Shown here: one piece after another, positions 42,681 to 54,052 of the stretch
How positions within the stretch are numbered: position 1 is the first letter of the stretch
How the letters are laid out: each line of letters begins with the position of its first letter
Program-made: the position numbers and the translations under genes
Notes under the pieces: generated by a model
The model's input: only the letters and a program-made list of their open reading frames with translations
Told to the model about the DNA's origin: nothing
Databases searched by the model: none
Assembly: GCA_030063045.1 (NCBI GenBank)
Contig: JAQSEB010000034.1
Coordinates: 2,108,001-2,172,000 of the forward strand
Length of the DNA stretch: 64,000 nucleotides
Direction of reading: 5' to 3'
From: Pratylenchus scribneri
Lineage: Eukaryota > Nematoda > Chromadorea > Rhabditida > Pratylenchidae

Positions 42681-45447
42681 AATTGAATGTTGACGGCATT
42701 TTGGCATTGGCATTATTGGCCCAAATTGAAAAATGAAATTGCCCAAACATATTGAATCCTCTTTACATTTTTACCTCCCAATATTTTCTCCTCATTTTTT
42801 CACATTCCTGCCAAATTCAGTGGCACACAATTTGGATCATATATATAATTGATTAAAATATTTGTGACATTGATTCATATCCAATTTTATGGCAATTTTG
42901 GGGTTGGTCCCACATTGAATACAGTTCCTTATTTTACTCTTTTTTATGTTTACATACTTTTTTCATATTTATTATTATCTACCTATTTGACATGAACTTA
43001 TAATACTTATTAGGGAAGGATACTGTACCCCAATTTGGTGAAGATTGCTATCCACCTTTTTGGGTCATTAAACATACTCGAATAAATTCTGTTTTTGTTC
43101 TGCCTCTCATTTTCCTACTTTCGTCATTGTTGACCTTCCAAAACAAAGTTGGCATTTCCCTAATTAAAAAATTGCCTAATTCTTCCTTTTCCGCCATCTC
43201 AATTTTCAACAAAATATTCCCAACAATTTTCTGAAATTAAAATTTCCCATTTAAGAAGTTCAAATTTTGAGTTTATTTCTGGGAATATATTTTCAAATAA
43301 TCTTTACCCCCCTCAATTTTTGATCACATTTAAAACTTCATTTTTGTCTATTCCCTGGGAAAGGAATCCGGCCGTCTGCTGACCTTGGGAAAATGCCAAA
43401 AATCAAATCATAAGGAAAAATAATTCAATCAAATTGGCCATTCCAAATTGAGTGGTGGAATTGTTGTCGCCTCCGGCTGGGGTGAGAAATGGGAATTGGC
43501 GGGGGCGAATATAATATGTGAAATGAAAATGGCACAAAAATAGTGGAGGGGTTATAGTGGATTTGGCGGATGTTTTGATTGTTTATTCGGACAAAGAAAT
43601 TGAAGGGAAGTTGGACTAAATGAACCCTCACAGGAAAAGCATTGCCCTCTCAAAATTAATTAAATTTAAATGTTAATTAAATATATTAAAAATGAGGAAA
43701 TAAAATTGCCAATAAAATATTGGCCGTATTAATATTTTTTTTAATATATAAAAACATAAGTTTATAATCCTGTTGAATGTCTAAAAAATTATAATTTCAA
43801 TCAAAATTTTATTTCGGAAGTCCAATCCCTGTCCCAATTAATATTTATTTTTGTTACTTTTTCAATGTTCCAAATTCCAATAAATTTATTCATTCATCCA
43901 TAAATTTGTACTTTCCATTTTTGTGATGATTTTGTCCCATTGTTTTCCACTGATTGAATGAGCGAAAAAAAGCACCTGAAATGAGTGAAATGGCCAGCGG
44001 CAATCTCATTCTTTACCCCACCCAAAAAAACATATTGGCCCACTTTTTGTGGTCATTATATACGACCCATTTTTGTTGTGGCCATTTACGATCGTCTGAC
44101 GCGCCAAAAGAAGAGAAGCCGGCCAATTAATGAGTGCTTGGTTATATTTGGATTAGGGACGTAATATTTAATTAGCGATGAAACAATCATTCAACATATA
44201 TTATATATGGAGAATCCCTTCATCATCTCATCAGAAAAAGGCCAAAAATTGTTCCCGGAAATAATCGAAAAAATGTTGGCGGATTAGAGGGGAGAGGGGA
44301 TGGAGAAGATGAAAAAGAATCTTTTTGAGCTGATGAAGATGGAGGGGATTTTATTTATTCATATTCATCAGTAGAGGGTACAGTATTCCCACAGGTTAGC
44401 CTCATCAGTTAAAATTAAATATATAATATTGGGCTCTTTTAAAACCCATGGGGAAATTATCTTTCAACCCTTTCAAAAGTTGGGAAAATTTAGGATTGGT
44501 TATTTGATAATTTTTGTGCAAATTAAGCAAATTTTGTAAAGATTAAGAAACTAAGAAAATGCAATAAAATTCATCTGCCTGAGGGGTCCTCAAAGTCGAA
44601 GGTGAGAAACAATTGTAAGGTTTTAAAAGAGAATATACGGTAGGCATAGAAGAGATTTGCAATTTAGTAACAGACAAAATGAATCCAAACATTTGACTAA
44701 TAATTTTAATTTAAGCAAATATATACAATCGGCCTCATTCAAAATCAAATATGTGTCGAATATTTTTGTTGACGATTTAAAATTATACAAAGGAGCCATT
44801 ACATCCATCGTTCATCAACATTACATTATTTATGCAATTGCAACAAATTTTAATTAAAAAATATATATTTCCATTCCCATCTAAAAAAGATTTTCTGAAG
44901 TTTTTTACTACATTTCTGATATTTTAGTTGGTTTCATTTATTTATGTAGTATTGGTAAATATTTTTGACCAAAAAATATGTTCAAATGAAAAACGGATTT
45001 GTCAAAAACATTTAAACATTAAATTTTTTATTTTATTCCCTCCAATTTTCCTCCTATTTTTACCATTTTCCTCTCTCAGTGTTAAATCGTAAAATTATTA
45101 CCATCCTCCAATCCAATTGTAAACATTCCATTCAAAATTTTTTGCCAATTTCCAGTCCAGACTCACTTCAATGGCTAATTACATTTTTTTTGATGAGCGG
45201 TGCCATTGTCGCCACCGCAGGAAACCCCATAAAAAACGACTGTGCCAATTTGTCTATCCCCCTTACATCCATTCCTTGCTGCAATTTCCGTGCCAAAACT
45301 AAAAACATACATCCCTAAATCCCCTCTTTGAAATTTTGTAGCACGTCTCAAAAACATTGAGTGGCAAAGATGCGGTCAAAAGGCCAAAATTCTTCAGGGA
45401 AAAATATTCGCGAATCCTCCTCGGATAATATATGGCAGATTTTTACA
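42681..45447. other. Gene-poor AT-rich stretch
   Basis: No gene is established. An open frame at 45079-45318 has a hydrophobic segment (WLITFFLMSGAIVATAG) and three cysteines, and could be an exon of a secreted peptide, but I found no matching exons. TACTGTACCCCAATTT near 43020 echoes the dispersed repeat at 10880 and 38480. Confidence 0.3.
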
Positions 45448-46345
45448 TGAAAACAGGCGGAATTATTAAAAACAGGCGGAATTAGAACAAAACAGGCGGA
45501 ATTATTAAAAACAGGCGGAATTAGAACAAAACAGGCGGAATTATTAAAAACAGGCGGAATTAGAACAAAACAGGCGGAATTAGAACAAAACAGGCGGAAT
45601 TATTAAAAACAGGCGGAATTATTAAAAACAGGCGGAATTATTAAAAACAGGCGGAATTTAAACAAAACAGGCGGAATTATTAAAAACAGGCGGAATTTAA
45701 ACAAAACAGGCGGAATTATTAAAAACAGGCGGAATTATTAAAAACAGGCGGAATTATTAAAAACAGGCGGAATTATTAAAAACAGGCGGAATTATGAACA
45801 AAACAGGCGGAATTATTAAAAACAGGCGGAATTATAAACAAAACAGGCGGAATTATTAAAAACAGGCGGAATTATTAAAAACAGGCGGAATTTAAACAAA
45901 ACAGGCGGAATTATTAAAAACAGGCGGAATTTAAACAAAACAGGCGGAATTATTAAAAACAGGCGGAATTATTAAAAACAGGCGGAATTTAAACAAAACA
46001 GGCGGAATTATTAAAAATAGGCGGAATTATTAAAAACAGGCGGAATTAGAACAAAACAGGCGGAATTAGAACAAAACAGGCGGAATTATTAAAAACAGGC
46101 GGAATTATTAAAAACAGGCGGAATTTAAACAAAACAGGCGGAATTATTAAAAACAGGCGGAATTAGAACAAAACAGGCGGAATTATTAAAAATAGGCGGA
46201 ATTATTAAAAACAGGCGGAATTAGAACAAAACAGGCGGAATTAGAACAAAACAGGCGGAATTATTAAAAACAGGCGGAATTATTAAAAACAGGCGGAATT
46301 ATTAAAAACAAGCGGATTTAAAAAGACGGAATTAAAATAGGCTGA
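45448..46345 (-). repeat. Satellite array 4 (inverted orientation)
   Basis: About 46 units of the same satellite, here read on the + strand as AACAGGCGGAATT, opposite to arrays 1-3. Tails alternate ATTAAAA, TAGAACAAA and TAAACAAA. It ends about 350 bases before the start of paralogue B. Confidence 0.97.
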
Positions 46346-46694
46346 TTTAAAAAGGCCACACTCAATGATTTCTTTTGGATATGAAAAGAATTGGCTAATA
46401 AGGGGCGTGGCTTCGAGACGGAATTTGTTGCCCCCTCCCCCTTACCACATTTCTTGCGCGCTCTCGGCCGTCTGCCGGGGTTGCCTTAAAAGCGCGTAAA
46501 AGAAGGCAATTTCGACCATTCACCAAACATTCACTCATATTCCTTATTCATTGGAAAAGTCACCAAAAAATTCCATTTTTAAGCATTAAAGATTCTAACA
46601 AATTTGCACCCAACAAAATCCGAAAAAGAGGTAGAAATAAATAAATATTTTGGTGATTTAATATAGTTTCTGTATAGAATTGACAACAACGAAA
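46346..46694. promoter_or_regulatory. Upstream region of paralogue B
   Basis: Locally GC-richer (CCCCCTCCCCCTTACCAC, GCGCGCTCTCGGCCGTCTG) around 46425-46480, with TTAAAAGCGCG near 46485 as a possible core promoter element. Inference from composition and position only. Confidence 0.3.
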
Positions 46695-49600
46695 ATGGGG
46701 GCCAACCATCAACATTCATCTGCCAAATGCCATTCCGAATTCCTCCTTTCTTCCCGCCAAATTCGTCCTTCCAATTTGTTGGCTTTTGGCCTCGTTTTCC
46801 TCCTCATTTGCCTAAATTTTGTTGCATTGGCCACTCCAAATAAAATGGACAATAAAGTGGAAAAAACATCAGCCGAACAGCAACAAGGAGTTGAACAGCA
46901 TGAAAAGCACCAAAAAACGATGCCAACAACAACAACGGTGGCTGCTGATGTTGAGCAGGAGGAAATCCAAACTTGCACAGTCCGAGTCCAAGTGGTCAGT
47001 CTCATCCATTATTTATTTACCTTTTTCGCATCAAATTTGGGAATCCTTTTTGTCATCCAAATCCAATTTGATTGGGACTTGGGGGTAAAGGGACAATTGA
47101 AAGTGCCCGGTACGGTATCAACGAAGCAATAGCCTATCCGGGAAGGCAATATATACCCAAAATTTTCCCAACCATATGTCATTTTTAATTTTATGAATTC
47201 CAACTTTATAAAAATTAAGACCCGAATTTTTGATTGATTGAGAAAAGGTCTATTTAATTTTTTTTTAATTAGATAGCCGCTTTTATAGGAAATTTAGAAT
47301 TTTCGAATGATTTAATGTTTTCCCAAATTGGGTACCTTTCTTTTGAGCTATCGCCAAAATAATGGCCCGGATACCGAGAAATTGACCTTATTCCAATCGT
47401 CCGGTTTCGTTTGATTGGATTCATTCATTCCTTATTATGGTTTAATTTAACCAATTTTGGTTCTTGGAATAGTTTAAGGCTTAAACTAAGGCGAGTGATC
47501 AGGATTAGCCATAGATTTGATTTAGATATGTTAATTCTGTTATTTTGATCAAACAGATCCGCAGGGAAAGACCGAGGATTTGGTGTCATACCCTCCTACC
47601 GAATTTCCCATTTCGGTGATCTTTGGCTTTTGCCATTTTCAAATGTAAAAAACAAACCAAAAAAGTCTAAACCAATACCAATCCCCTTATTTCCTCTTCG
47701 AAATCACAAAAATATGGAAGAAAGGCCACTCCACCTAATTAAAAAAATGATACCAAAATTTGGAAGATGGAGGATATAACATATAGTGTATTTAGGCTTA
47801 GAAATATTTTCATTTTGAACTTTCCAAGGTGGCCCAAAAAAAAGTCTACCAAGATCAATCCTCCTTTATCCGTTTTCGACCCTCATTATGTGAATCAGTG
47901 TGGAAAGGCCACTCCGCCTAATTAAATATGTACCAAAATTTGTGTAATGTCGGTGGCATATTTTGGCTAGTTTTGGATTAAAATTTACAGTTTGAACTTT
48001 GCGCGAGTGGGCAAAATATGAAAATATTTTGACGGAAATGAATGTTTTTGGGTGGGGGATTAATTTGGGTTGAGGGCAGCCACACAAATTTAATTTCCAA
48101 AGTAAATGTCTGTGGCGTCAGTCAGTCTGGACTGGACCCACCAAAAATGTTTGGCCTTAAAGAGCACAAACACTATATTATAACCGTAATCCTTTTTTCG
48201 AAAGTGGAAAGGCGGCAATTTTATTATTAACAAAAAAAAAGTGGCGACCAATCTCATAATTTTGGCCAAAAGTCAAGAGGCGGCGGTGGCGAAACAACAC
48301 AAAACCCAAAATTATAATAAAATGTCAGCCATAGGCCCTGTGGTAAAATTGCCAATGGCCGGCACGTGATCCAAAAAATTTTTATTCAAATGAGGAAATG
48401 GATGAATAATTTGAGGCCGAATACAAAATGTTTGGGGCAATTTGTGATTTTTTGATTGACCAAAGGCCACCGCCGCCTCCAAATGATAATTGAGGGCAAA
48501 AAGATTGGAAGATCGTATTCGGCAACAAAATACAACAAAAATTTGTGTTTCCATTTTGGGCCAATTGTTTTTTTTTATTAAAAAATATTGGTTCATGGTT
48601 CAGGTCAGGCTTATATACCCAAAAATGGAAGAAAAAGGGCACAAAAATAGCAGCAAAAATTATGACAAAAATATTAGCAAAAGTATTTTGTGACTGCACC
48701 CAAAATTAATTAATATTCCTCAATGCCAATCCCCCGCATTCCGTGCATTTTTTAAAGGCATTTCCCACGGCCAAATTTTTGCGCGATTCATTTTCCTAGC
48801 CTATAAAACAAATTGTTTCCTTTTTACCCAAAAGAATTCAAACAAATTGAATTTTATTTTTTATATTTTCCATTTTTGTACCAAATTTGAACATTCCTTT
48901 TTTTGAGTTTTACTCATTTTAGTCTCATTTTTGGTGCATTTTTGGCATTACTGAATAAAAATCGAATTAAAATTAAGCATAAAATGGTCAAAAATCCATC
49001 AAAATTAGTCAAAAAGTGGCATACATTGGGTTTGGAATTTGGATGCTTGGATTTGTTGTGGATATTCGATAAAATAAAATCCCGAAAAAAGAATGAATAA
49101 TCTAAATCAGAAATGGATTTGGGGTGGGTATACATTGAACATTGGACATCAATCACAAAAATGCTCTCGGCACCTTTTAATCCTGGGTCAAACTCACATG
49201 GCCAACAAATTTGCCTAATGGAATGCGAGAGAGGATTAAATTTGGTGGAATTGAAACATTAAAATTCAAAAAATATGTATTTTTGAAGAAACCACAAAAG
49301 CAGAAACACACCCAAATATAAAACCAGCATAAAGATTTATGTGACCACTTTTTAATTCTCTCAAATGAATTTATGTGTACATTTTTCCTCACACAATATT
49401 TTCGTACGTTGTCTAGACGGCGGTAAATTTATTGGATTGTAGCCAAAAGCAAAAAAAACACGACGAGTCTCGGCTGATGTGGCCTTGAGCCTTTCAATTC
49501 AATTTAGCACAAAAATAGTCAGTCAAATTGGCGAAAATTGCGCAATATTATATGTAAAGAGGGGAGGGAGGGAGGAGGATTAGCCAAAAGGAAAAACAAC

Positions 49601-52600
49601 CTTGGCCAAATTGGGCATAAAAAACTCAAAAATAATTAAATTTTGTTTTGGCTGAGATTTCAATGGGCGGAAATGTGGTGGTGATGACCTTGAAGTCGCC
49701 GTCGATGTTTCGTCATATTTTCAAGAAAAAAAAAGTTTACGTCTGGTTTTGAAGACAAAATACAATTGTCTAGACATTTTGGGTGGGGGAGGGGGGGCAA
49801 CCCCTCATTTTGGAGGTGGGTGACTGACACGAGGTGGATGAGACAAAAATTGTGTTTTAATTGGTGGATGGCAAATAATAATAAAAAAATGTGGGCACAT
49901 TTTAGGGCAGGTGCCTTCTTATTAGATGGAGTGTGATAACTTTGATGTTAAATTGAAAAGAATTTGGCGATTTGACATTATTTCCCATTTTAATGAATTT
50001 GTATCCTTTCCCTTTTTTTATTGTGTTTCCCAAATCCTCATTAATTCATATTGAGTTATTCCTAGTTTTGTGTTGAGCATTTTTATTGTGTGGGCTTGCC
50101 CAAATATTAATTGACTTGGGAATAAATATTAAATAATAAATAAATAATTGGTGTATTGCTATCTTATATTTATTACTTGGCGCTCCCGGAAAGGACAAAT
50201 CGAAAGCACCGAGGTTTATTAAATCAATATTGCGCAGAAGCAGAAAACGGCAAAATAATTATTTGGATTTATTGGAGCTTCAAAGTTTGGATTTTTGTGA
50301 AAACACCCCTTTGTGGAGTGCAGCTTTTATTTTCTTTGTGAAAATATAAGTTTTGATCATCTATTATTGTTCTCTTTGTGAGTCCAATAATTCAATTAAA
50401 TTTGAAGCGAGAAAAGCAGTGGAAAATCGAGGAAAAATTGCTGAAAATTAAATCAATAAAATGTGGAATCAACAACCAAGCCTTGACGAAAATATTTCGG
50501 AAATAAACCAGCTTCCTCATCAAATTCACGGCTTTGAAATTTCTTCAGGTTTTGTTGATCAGAATAATCAAAAATGGGTGAGAATGGAGGACTGGAATAG
50601 AATGAAAGCCGCATATTTGAATTTAATGAACGATCATTTTGAACTCGAGGATAAATTCAAGGAAAAATGGAATGAAATAAAGGACGGATATTTATTCTTG
50701 GTGAACGACAATGAAAAACTCGAGGAAAGTTTGAAACAAAAATGCGAAGAGTTGCAGCAATTCAAGGTTTATGCAAGAAAATTATTGGAAGAAAGGAAAA
50801 AATTGAACGAATTGAATGCGGTTTTGGAAATAAAATTTGAAAAGAAATTAGCCGATGAGAAATGTTTGTTAGAAGAGAATGGCAGATTGAAAAATAGCGT
50901 AAAAATCTTTGAAAAGAAATTGGCTGAACAAAATTCTTCTGGTCAAAAATGTCAAAACTTGGTTTCAAAATCAGCAGGTTCTATTAGGAAAAATGGTCGA
51001 TTTGGAATTTTTCGAGAAGAGAAAATTTTGGGAAAGCCGACCAATTCTCATCATCAACAGCCACATCCGCAAATGAAATTTCGTCCGGTAGTCGAGCAAC
51101 AAAGGAAGAATTTTGGCTGGAATTGGGTCAAACCGAAAAAGCAGAATTATCCAAAAAGGGACCAAACATTTATTCATCATCCAGTAATGAAAGAACAGCA
51201 TCATCGATTGAGGACAATCGAACATTTTGAGGGTCGGAATGGGTTAAAGAATTTTGGAATGAAAGTAAATGGGTTTATTGAGTTCAAGAATGCCGGAATG
51301 AAAGCAAATTGGAAAAAGAAAGGGCGTTTCAGAAATGGAATTGATCCGGAAGTTGAGAAGTGGTTTGAGAAGAGAATGGAGAATTGGGAAAAGCAAAAAG
51401 CCATGGATAATGAATTGAGTTGGGCAGTGCAGGAAAATTGTTACACCCAAATGAATGACAAAGGATTGGAGACGGATCGATCTGATCGTCCCATGTATGC
51501 TTCGGCCGATTGTGAAAATGATTTAGGATGTTTTGAAGGGATGTATTATGGCACCGAAGGATCATATCGAGTGGAAGAAAAGAACGAAAAGATTTCAAGG
51601 GGATATGAACAGTTTTTCGAGAAATTCTTTGGCCATGAATTCGGAGGAAGATCAGCGGCGAATCTATGTGATCGAGCTGTGTCCAATGCAAATTTCCCTG
51701 GATTGTCGACAATGTTTGGGGGTGCTCTCGATATGTCCGGCCATCGAAACCTTTCGGAAACAGACTGAATCGCGGCGAATTTCGAAAATCAGGGGACGAT
51801 TTTCTTTTAGAGGGTCGGAATGTGATAACTTTGATGTTAAATTGAAAAGAATTTGGCGATTTGACATTATTTCCCATTTTAATGAATTTGTATCCTTTCC
51901 CTTTTTTTATTGTGTTTCCCAAATCCTCATTAATTCATATTGAGTTATTCCTAGTTTTGTGTTGAGCATTTTTATTGTGTGGGCTTGCCCAAATATTAAT
52001 TGACTTGGGAATAAATATTAAATAATAAATAAATAATTGGTGTATTGCTATCTTATATTTATTACTGGAGGGGGTCAGGCGATATTTTGTCTGGCGCCCT
52101 TTGTGGTCATAAATTTAAATTATTGGCCACCAAAATGCACTCATTATTTGGTCACATTCTTTGGGACAATTTTAGTCGAGAACTTAAAATTATCTAAACA
52201 GCATTTTCTATTCGGTCATTTCCGCAGGGCAAAGTTCTTTCTAGTTAATTTTTGAGGGCAAAACAAATGTGGGAGAGGGACGCGCAGGAAATGGACAATT
52301 TTGGGATGAAAATGGAAATTTAAAGGGGAAAAGGTTAGGGTCAATTTCGAAAAAAATTATCGGGCCAAATGTTTAAAAACGAGCCAAAAAAGGCATTTTA
52401 CGTAAAATTTGGCCTTTATGCCGAGAGATGAGAGGACAAATAATCGAGGGAAAATATTGGAAAATATTACTAAGAATGAATGAGGGAATTCCACTTTTAA
52501 TCCAAAAATTACTTGAAAAATTTCATTTAAAAAATTATTAATTGAAAATTTGTAATTTTCAGGTGAAGAAAGTGGTCGGCAAATGCGTTCGGCTGCGTGG

Positions 52601-52667
52601 GGGCAATTCGGCTTGCCAAACCGACGACTTTTTGGATCCAGTCAATGAAGATTGCATTTTTGAATGA
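46695..52667 (+). CDS. Secreted four-cysteine protein, paralogue B
   Basis: Two exons in phase: 46695-46994 and 52563-52667; 134 residues. The signal segment is LLAFGLVFLLICLNFVALA. A Gln/Thr-rich linker follows, then the conserved module: TCTVRVQV at the end of exon 1 and GKCVRLRGGNSACQ, FLDPVNEDCIF in exon 2. It matches paralogue A residue for residue at the cysteines, RL, ACQ, DP and N. The donor (GTCAGT) and acceptor (TTTTCAG) are standard. The intron is 5.6 kb, far longer than its neighbours, and contains the LTR element 49932-52066 in the same orientation. I chose ATG 46695 because the in-frame TTG just upstream is not a normal start. The size of the intron is the main doubt, but the paralogy supports the join. 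Confidence 0.6.
46995..49931. other. Intron of paralogue B, left of the LTR element
   Basis: AT-rich non-coding sequence. Two related stretches (about 47700-47850 and 47870-48010) share CCACTCC.CCTAATTAAA..ATG and TACCAAAATTTG, a local duplication. No gene is supported. Confidence 0.35.
49932..50177 (+). repeat. 5' LTR
   Basis: 246 bases, identical by eye to 51821-52066. It contains AATAAA motifs near 50121 and 50138, suitable for polyadenylation in the R region. The last base is T instead of the usual A of ...CA-type ends. Confidence 0.88.
50178..50196 (+). other. Primer-binding-site-like sequence
   Basis: TGGCGCTCCCGGAAAGGAC starts at the first base after the 5' LTR. TGG pairs with the CCA end of tRNAs. 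I cannot name the priming tRNA. Confidence 0.6.
50461..51768 (+). CDS. Intronless coiled-coil protein carried by the LTR element
   Basis: 435 residues, a single exon with a clean ATG, 283 bases downstream of the 5' LTR and ending 52 bases before the 3' LTR. Residues about 45-165 are heptad-rich, Lys/Glu-rich coiled coil (for example NLMNDHFELEDKFKEKW, LEESLKQKCEELQQF). The middle is basic with many Lys, Arg, His and Gln; the C-terminal third is acidic then Gly-rich (FFGHEFGGRSAANL). I see no CCHC zinc knuckle, protease DSG/DTG, reverse transcriptase YxDD or integrase motif. It could be a diverged Gag-like packaging protein or a captured, retroposed host coding sequence; lack of introns fits either. 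The basic middle could bind nucleic acid (inference). Confidence 0.7.
   Translation: MWNQQPSLDENISEINQLPHQIHGFEISSGFVDQNNQKWVRMEDWNRMKAAYLNLMNDHFELEDKFKEKWNEIKDGYLFLVNDNEKLEESLKQKCEELQQFKVYARKLLEERKKLNELNAVLEIKFEKKLADEKCLLEENGRLKNSVKIFEKKLAEQNSSGQKCQNLVSKSAGSIRKNGRFGIFREEKILGKPTNSHHQQPHPQMKFRPVVEQQRKNFGWNWVKPKKQNYPKRDQTFIHHPVMKEQHHRLRTIEHFEGRNGLKNFGMKVNGFIEFKNAGMKANWKKKGRFRNGIDPEVEKWFEKRMENWEKQKAMDNELSWAVQENCYTQMNDKGLETDRSDRPMYASADCENDLGCFEGMYYGTEGSYRVEEKNEKISRGYEQFFEKFFGHEFGGRSAANLCDRAVSNANFPGLSTMFGGALDMSGHRNLSETD
51809..51820 (+). other. Polypurine-tract-like sequence
   Basis: AGAGGGTCGGAA directly abuts the 3' LTR, with one pyrimidine pair. It is the expected position of the plus-strand primer. 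Confidence 0.5.
51821..52066 (+). repeat. 3' LTR
   Basis: 246 bases identical by eye to the 5' LTR. It is followed by the GGAG target duplication. Confidence 0.88.
52067..52562. other. Intron of paralogue B, right of the LTR element
   Basis: Non-coding AT-rich sequence ending in TTGTAATTTTCAG, the acceptor for the last exon. Nothing else seen. Confidence 0.4.
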
Positions 52668-54052
52668 ATATGGAAAGCATTCCAAAACTGATTCAGAGCA
52701 TCATCAAATTTCGTGTGATATTTCCAATTTAGAATCCATTTTTCCCCTTTAAACGTGTATTTTTCATTGCGCACATTCCTTTTCTTTTTTCATTCATTAA
52801 CCTAAAAAGTGATGATCTCATACAAATAATTGGCCCATATTCAATGGCCAAATTGGTCGTAATCAGAGCAAATGATCAATTAATCCACCTTTATTCAAAT
52901 TCGAATTTATCTTTTCCACATTTTGATACTGGATTTCCCTCCCTAAAATTCAGCACAAAAAACTTCTCCAGCAATATTCCTTTAAATTCATTTCTAATTC
53001 GAAATATCCTCTTTTCCCACTTTTGATTTAAATTGCGCATTTATCAGTTTATTTGTTCAATTACCATTTTGCCCTAATTTTTATATATTTGTCCTTCTTG
53101 ATTGTTATAAATTGATAATTATTTATCATTGGATTATTCATTAAGTATTAATTTGGAAATAAAATATTAAAGAGCCATTTCCATTATAATTTATAAAGAA
53201 GTCAGCAAAAATGAAAAAAGCTGCAGCCTACAATTTGTGATACGGTAGCAAAAAGTCCACAAATGCCAAAGGCAATTGTCATTTGGAAAAGAGATGAGAC
53301 ATAGACGTGAAATGAGAATGATGAGACTGTACCTCAAATTTATTTTAATCTAATGTCCCTTCTTTGACAAAATGAATTTTCCTTCTAGTTCCTATCCTTG
53401 TTCCTTGCTTACTTATACTGTACTGTTGACATGAGTGCAGAGTGCTGAATGATTGCAGCCAAAGTTGTTTATTGATTTGATGATAGCATGATTTCTGTTG
53501 ATAAACACATCCCAATTGTTATATAAGCAAGTTTTAAATTATTCATTAAATAATGATAATGAATAATTTAGTGAATAAATTATGTGAAATATTTAAATAG
53601 TCAAAAAAAACATTGCTTAAAAAAATATCATTTAGTATTAGCTATTAGTGGATGGATTGAAATTGACAAAAAAAAATTATAGCACTTCAATGGTTTATTC
53701 GACACCCAAAACCTTATTCTCAATTGATAGAATTGGTTAAACCCAAGCCAATACATATCAAACGATGTCAAACTTATTGGGCGAAAAACCAAAATTTGAT
53801 TTAAACCGTTTAATACCCTTTAATTTTGACCAAACCATAACAAATTATATAAAATTCAATACATTATGACCAGCTCTATCCAATTTTGTGTATATGGTTT
53901 ATGTAGGGTAAACCCTCTTTAAACCAGTATAATTATAATTATTTTGTTATGTACCCTTTTTTCAGCAAATTAAATATCATACAATTCCGAAATACTTATT
54001 ATTGATTAATCTTCAATTTATCAACATAATTTTTATCATCGCTATTAATAAA
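52668..54052. other. Intergenic region with a dispersed repeat
   Basis: Holds the dispersed GGTTTAAACC-type repeat at about 53660-53960 (listed separately). No gene is visible. Confidence 0.4.
53660..53960. repeat. Dispersed GGTTTAAACC-type repeat, copy 3
   Basis: Contains TCAATGGTTTAT, ATTGGTTAAACCCAA, TTTAAACCGTTTAATACCC, TTTGACCAAACCAT, CAGCTCTATCCAATTTTG and a terminal TAAACC.(A/G)TATAATTAT. It is collinear with 63580-63950 except that the internal 46-base unit is single here. Confidence 0.65.

Larger units (their letters stand above)
49932..52066 (+). mobile_element. Non-autonomous LTR retrotransposon carrying one coiled-coil ORF
   Basis: Two 246-base direct repeats, apparently identical, bound a 1.64 kb interior. 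The LTR starts TGTGATAAC and ends TTATTACT. Immediately after the 5' LTR is TGGCGCTCCCGGAAAGGAC, which has the TGG start and look of a tRNA primer-binding site. A purine tract AGAGGGTCGGAA precedes the 3' LTR. GGAG at 49928-49931 and at 52067-52070 is a 4-base target duplication (5 bases, TGGAG, if the LTR ends one base earlier). The interior has a single intronless reading frame and no pol, so it must be mobilised in trans. LTR identity implies recent insertion. Confidence 0.85.

Noticed and set aside
42345..44857. Scattered 60-76 residue frames
   Set aside because: Length expected by chance in AT-rich DNA. The only supported coding sequence among them is the last exon of paralogue A, 42573-42680, which is read in a different frame.
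45079..45318. 79-residue frame with a hydrophobic segment and cysteines
   Set aside because: Could be a secreted peptide exon, but the hydrophobic part is not at the N-terminus and no partner exon or cysteine pattern match to paralogues A/B was found.
49932..52066. Autonomous retrovirus-like element
   Set aside because: There is no protease, reverse transcriptase, RNase H, integrase or envelope reading frame between the LTRs.
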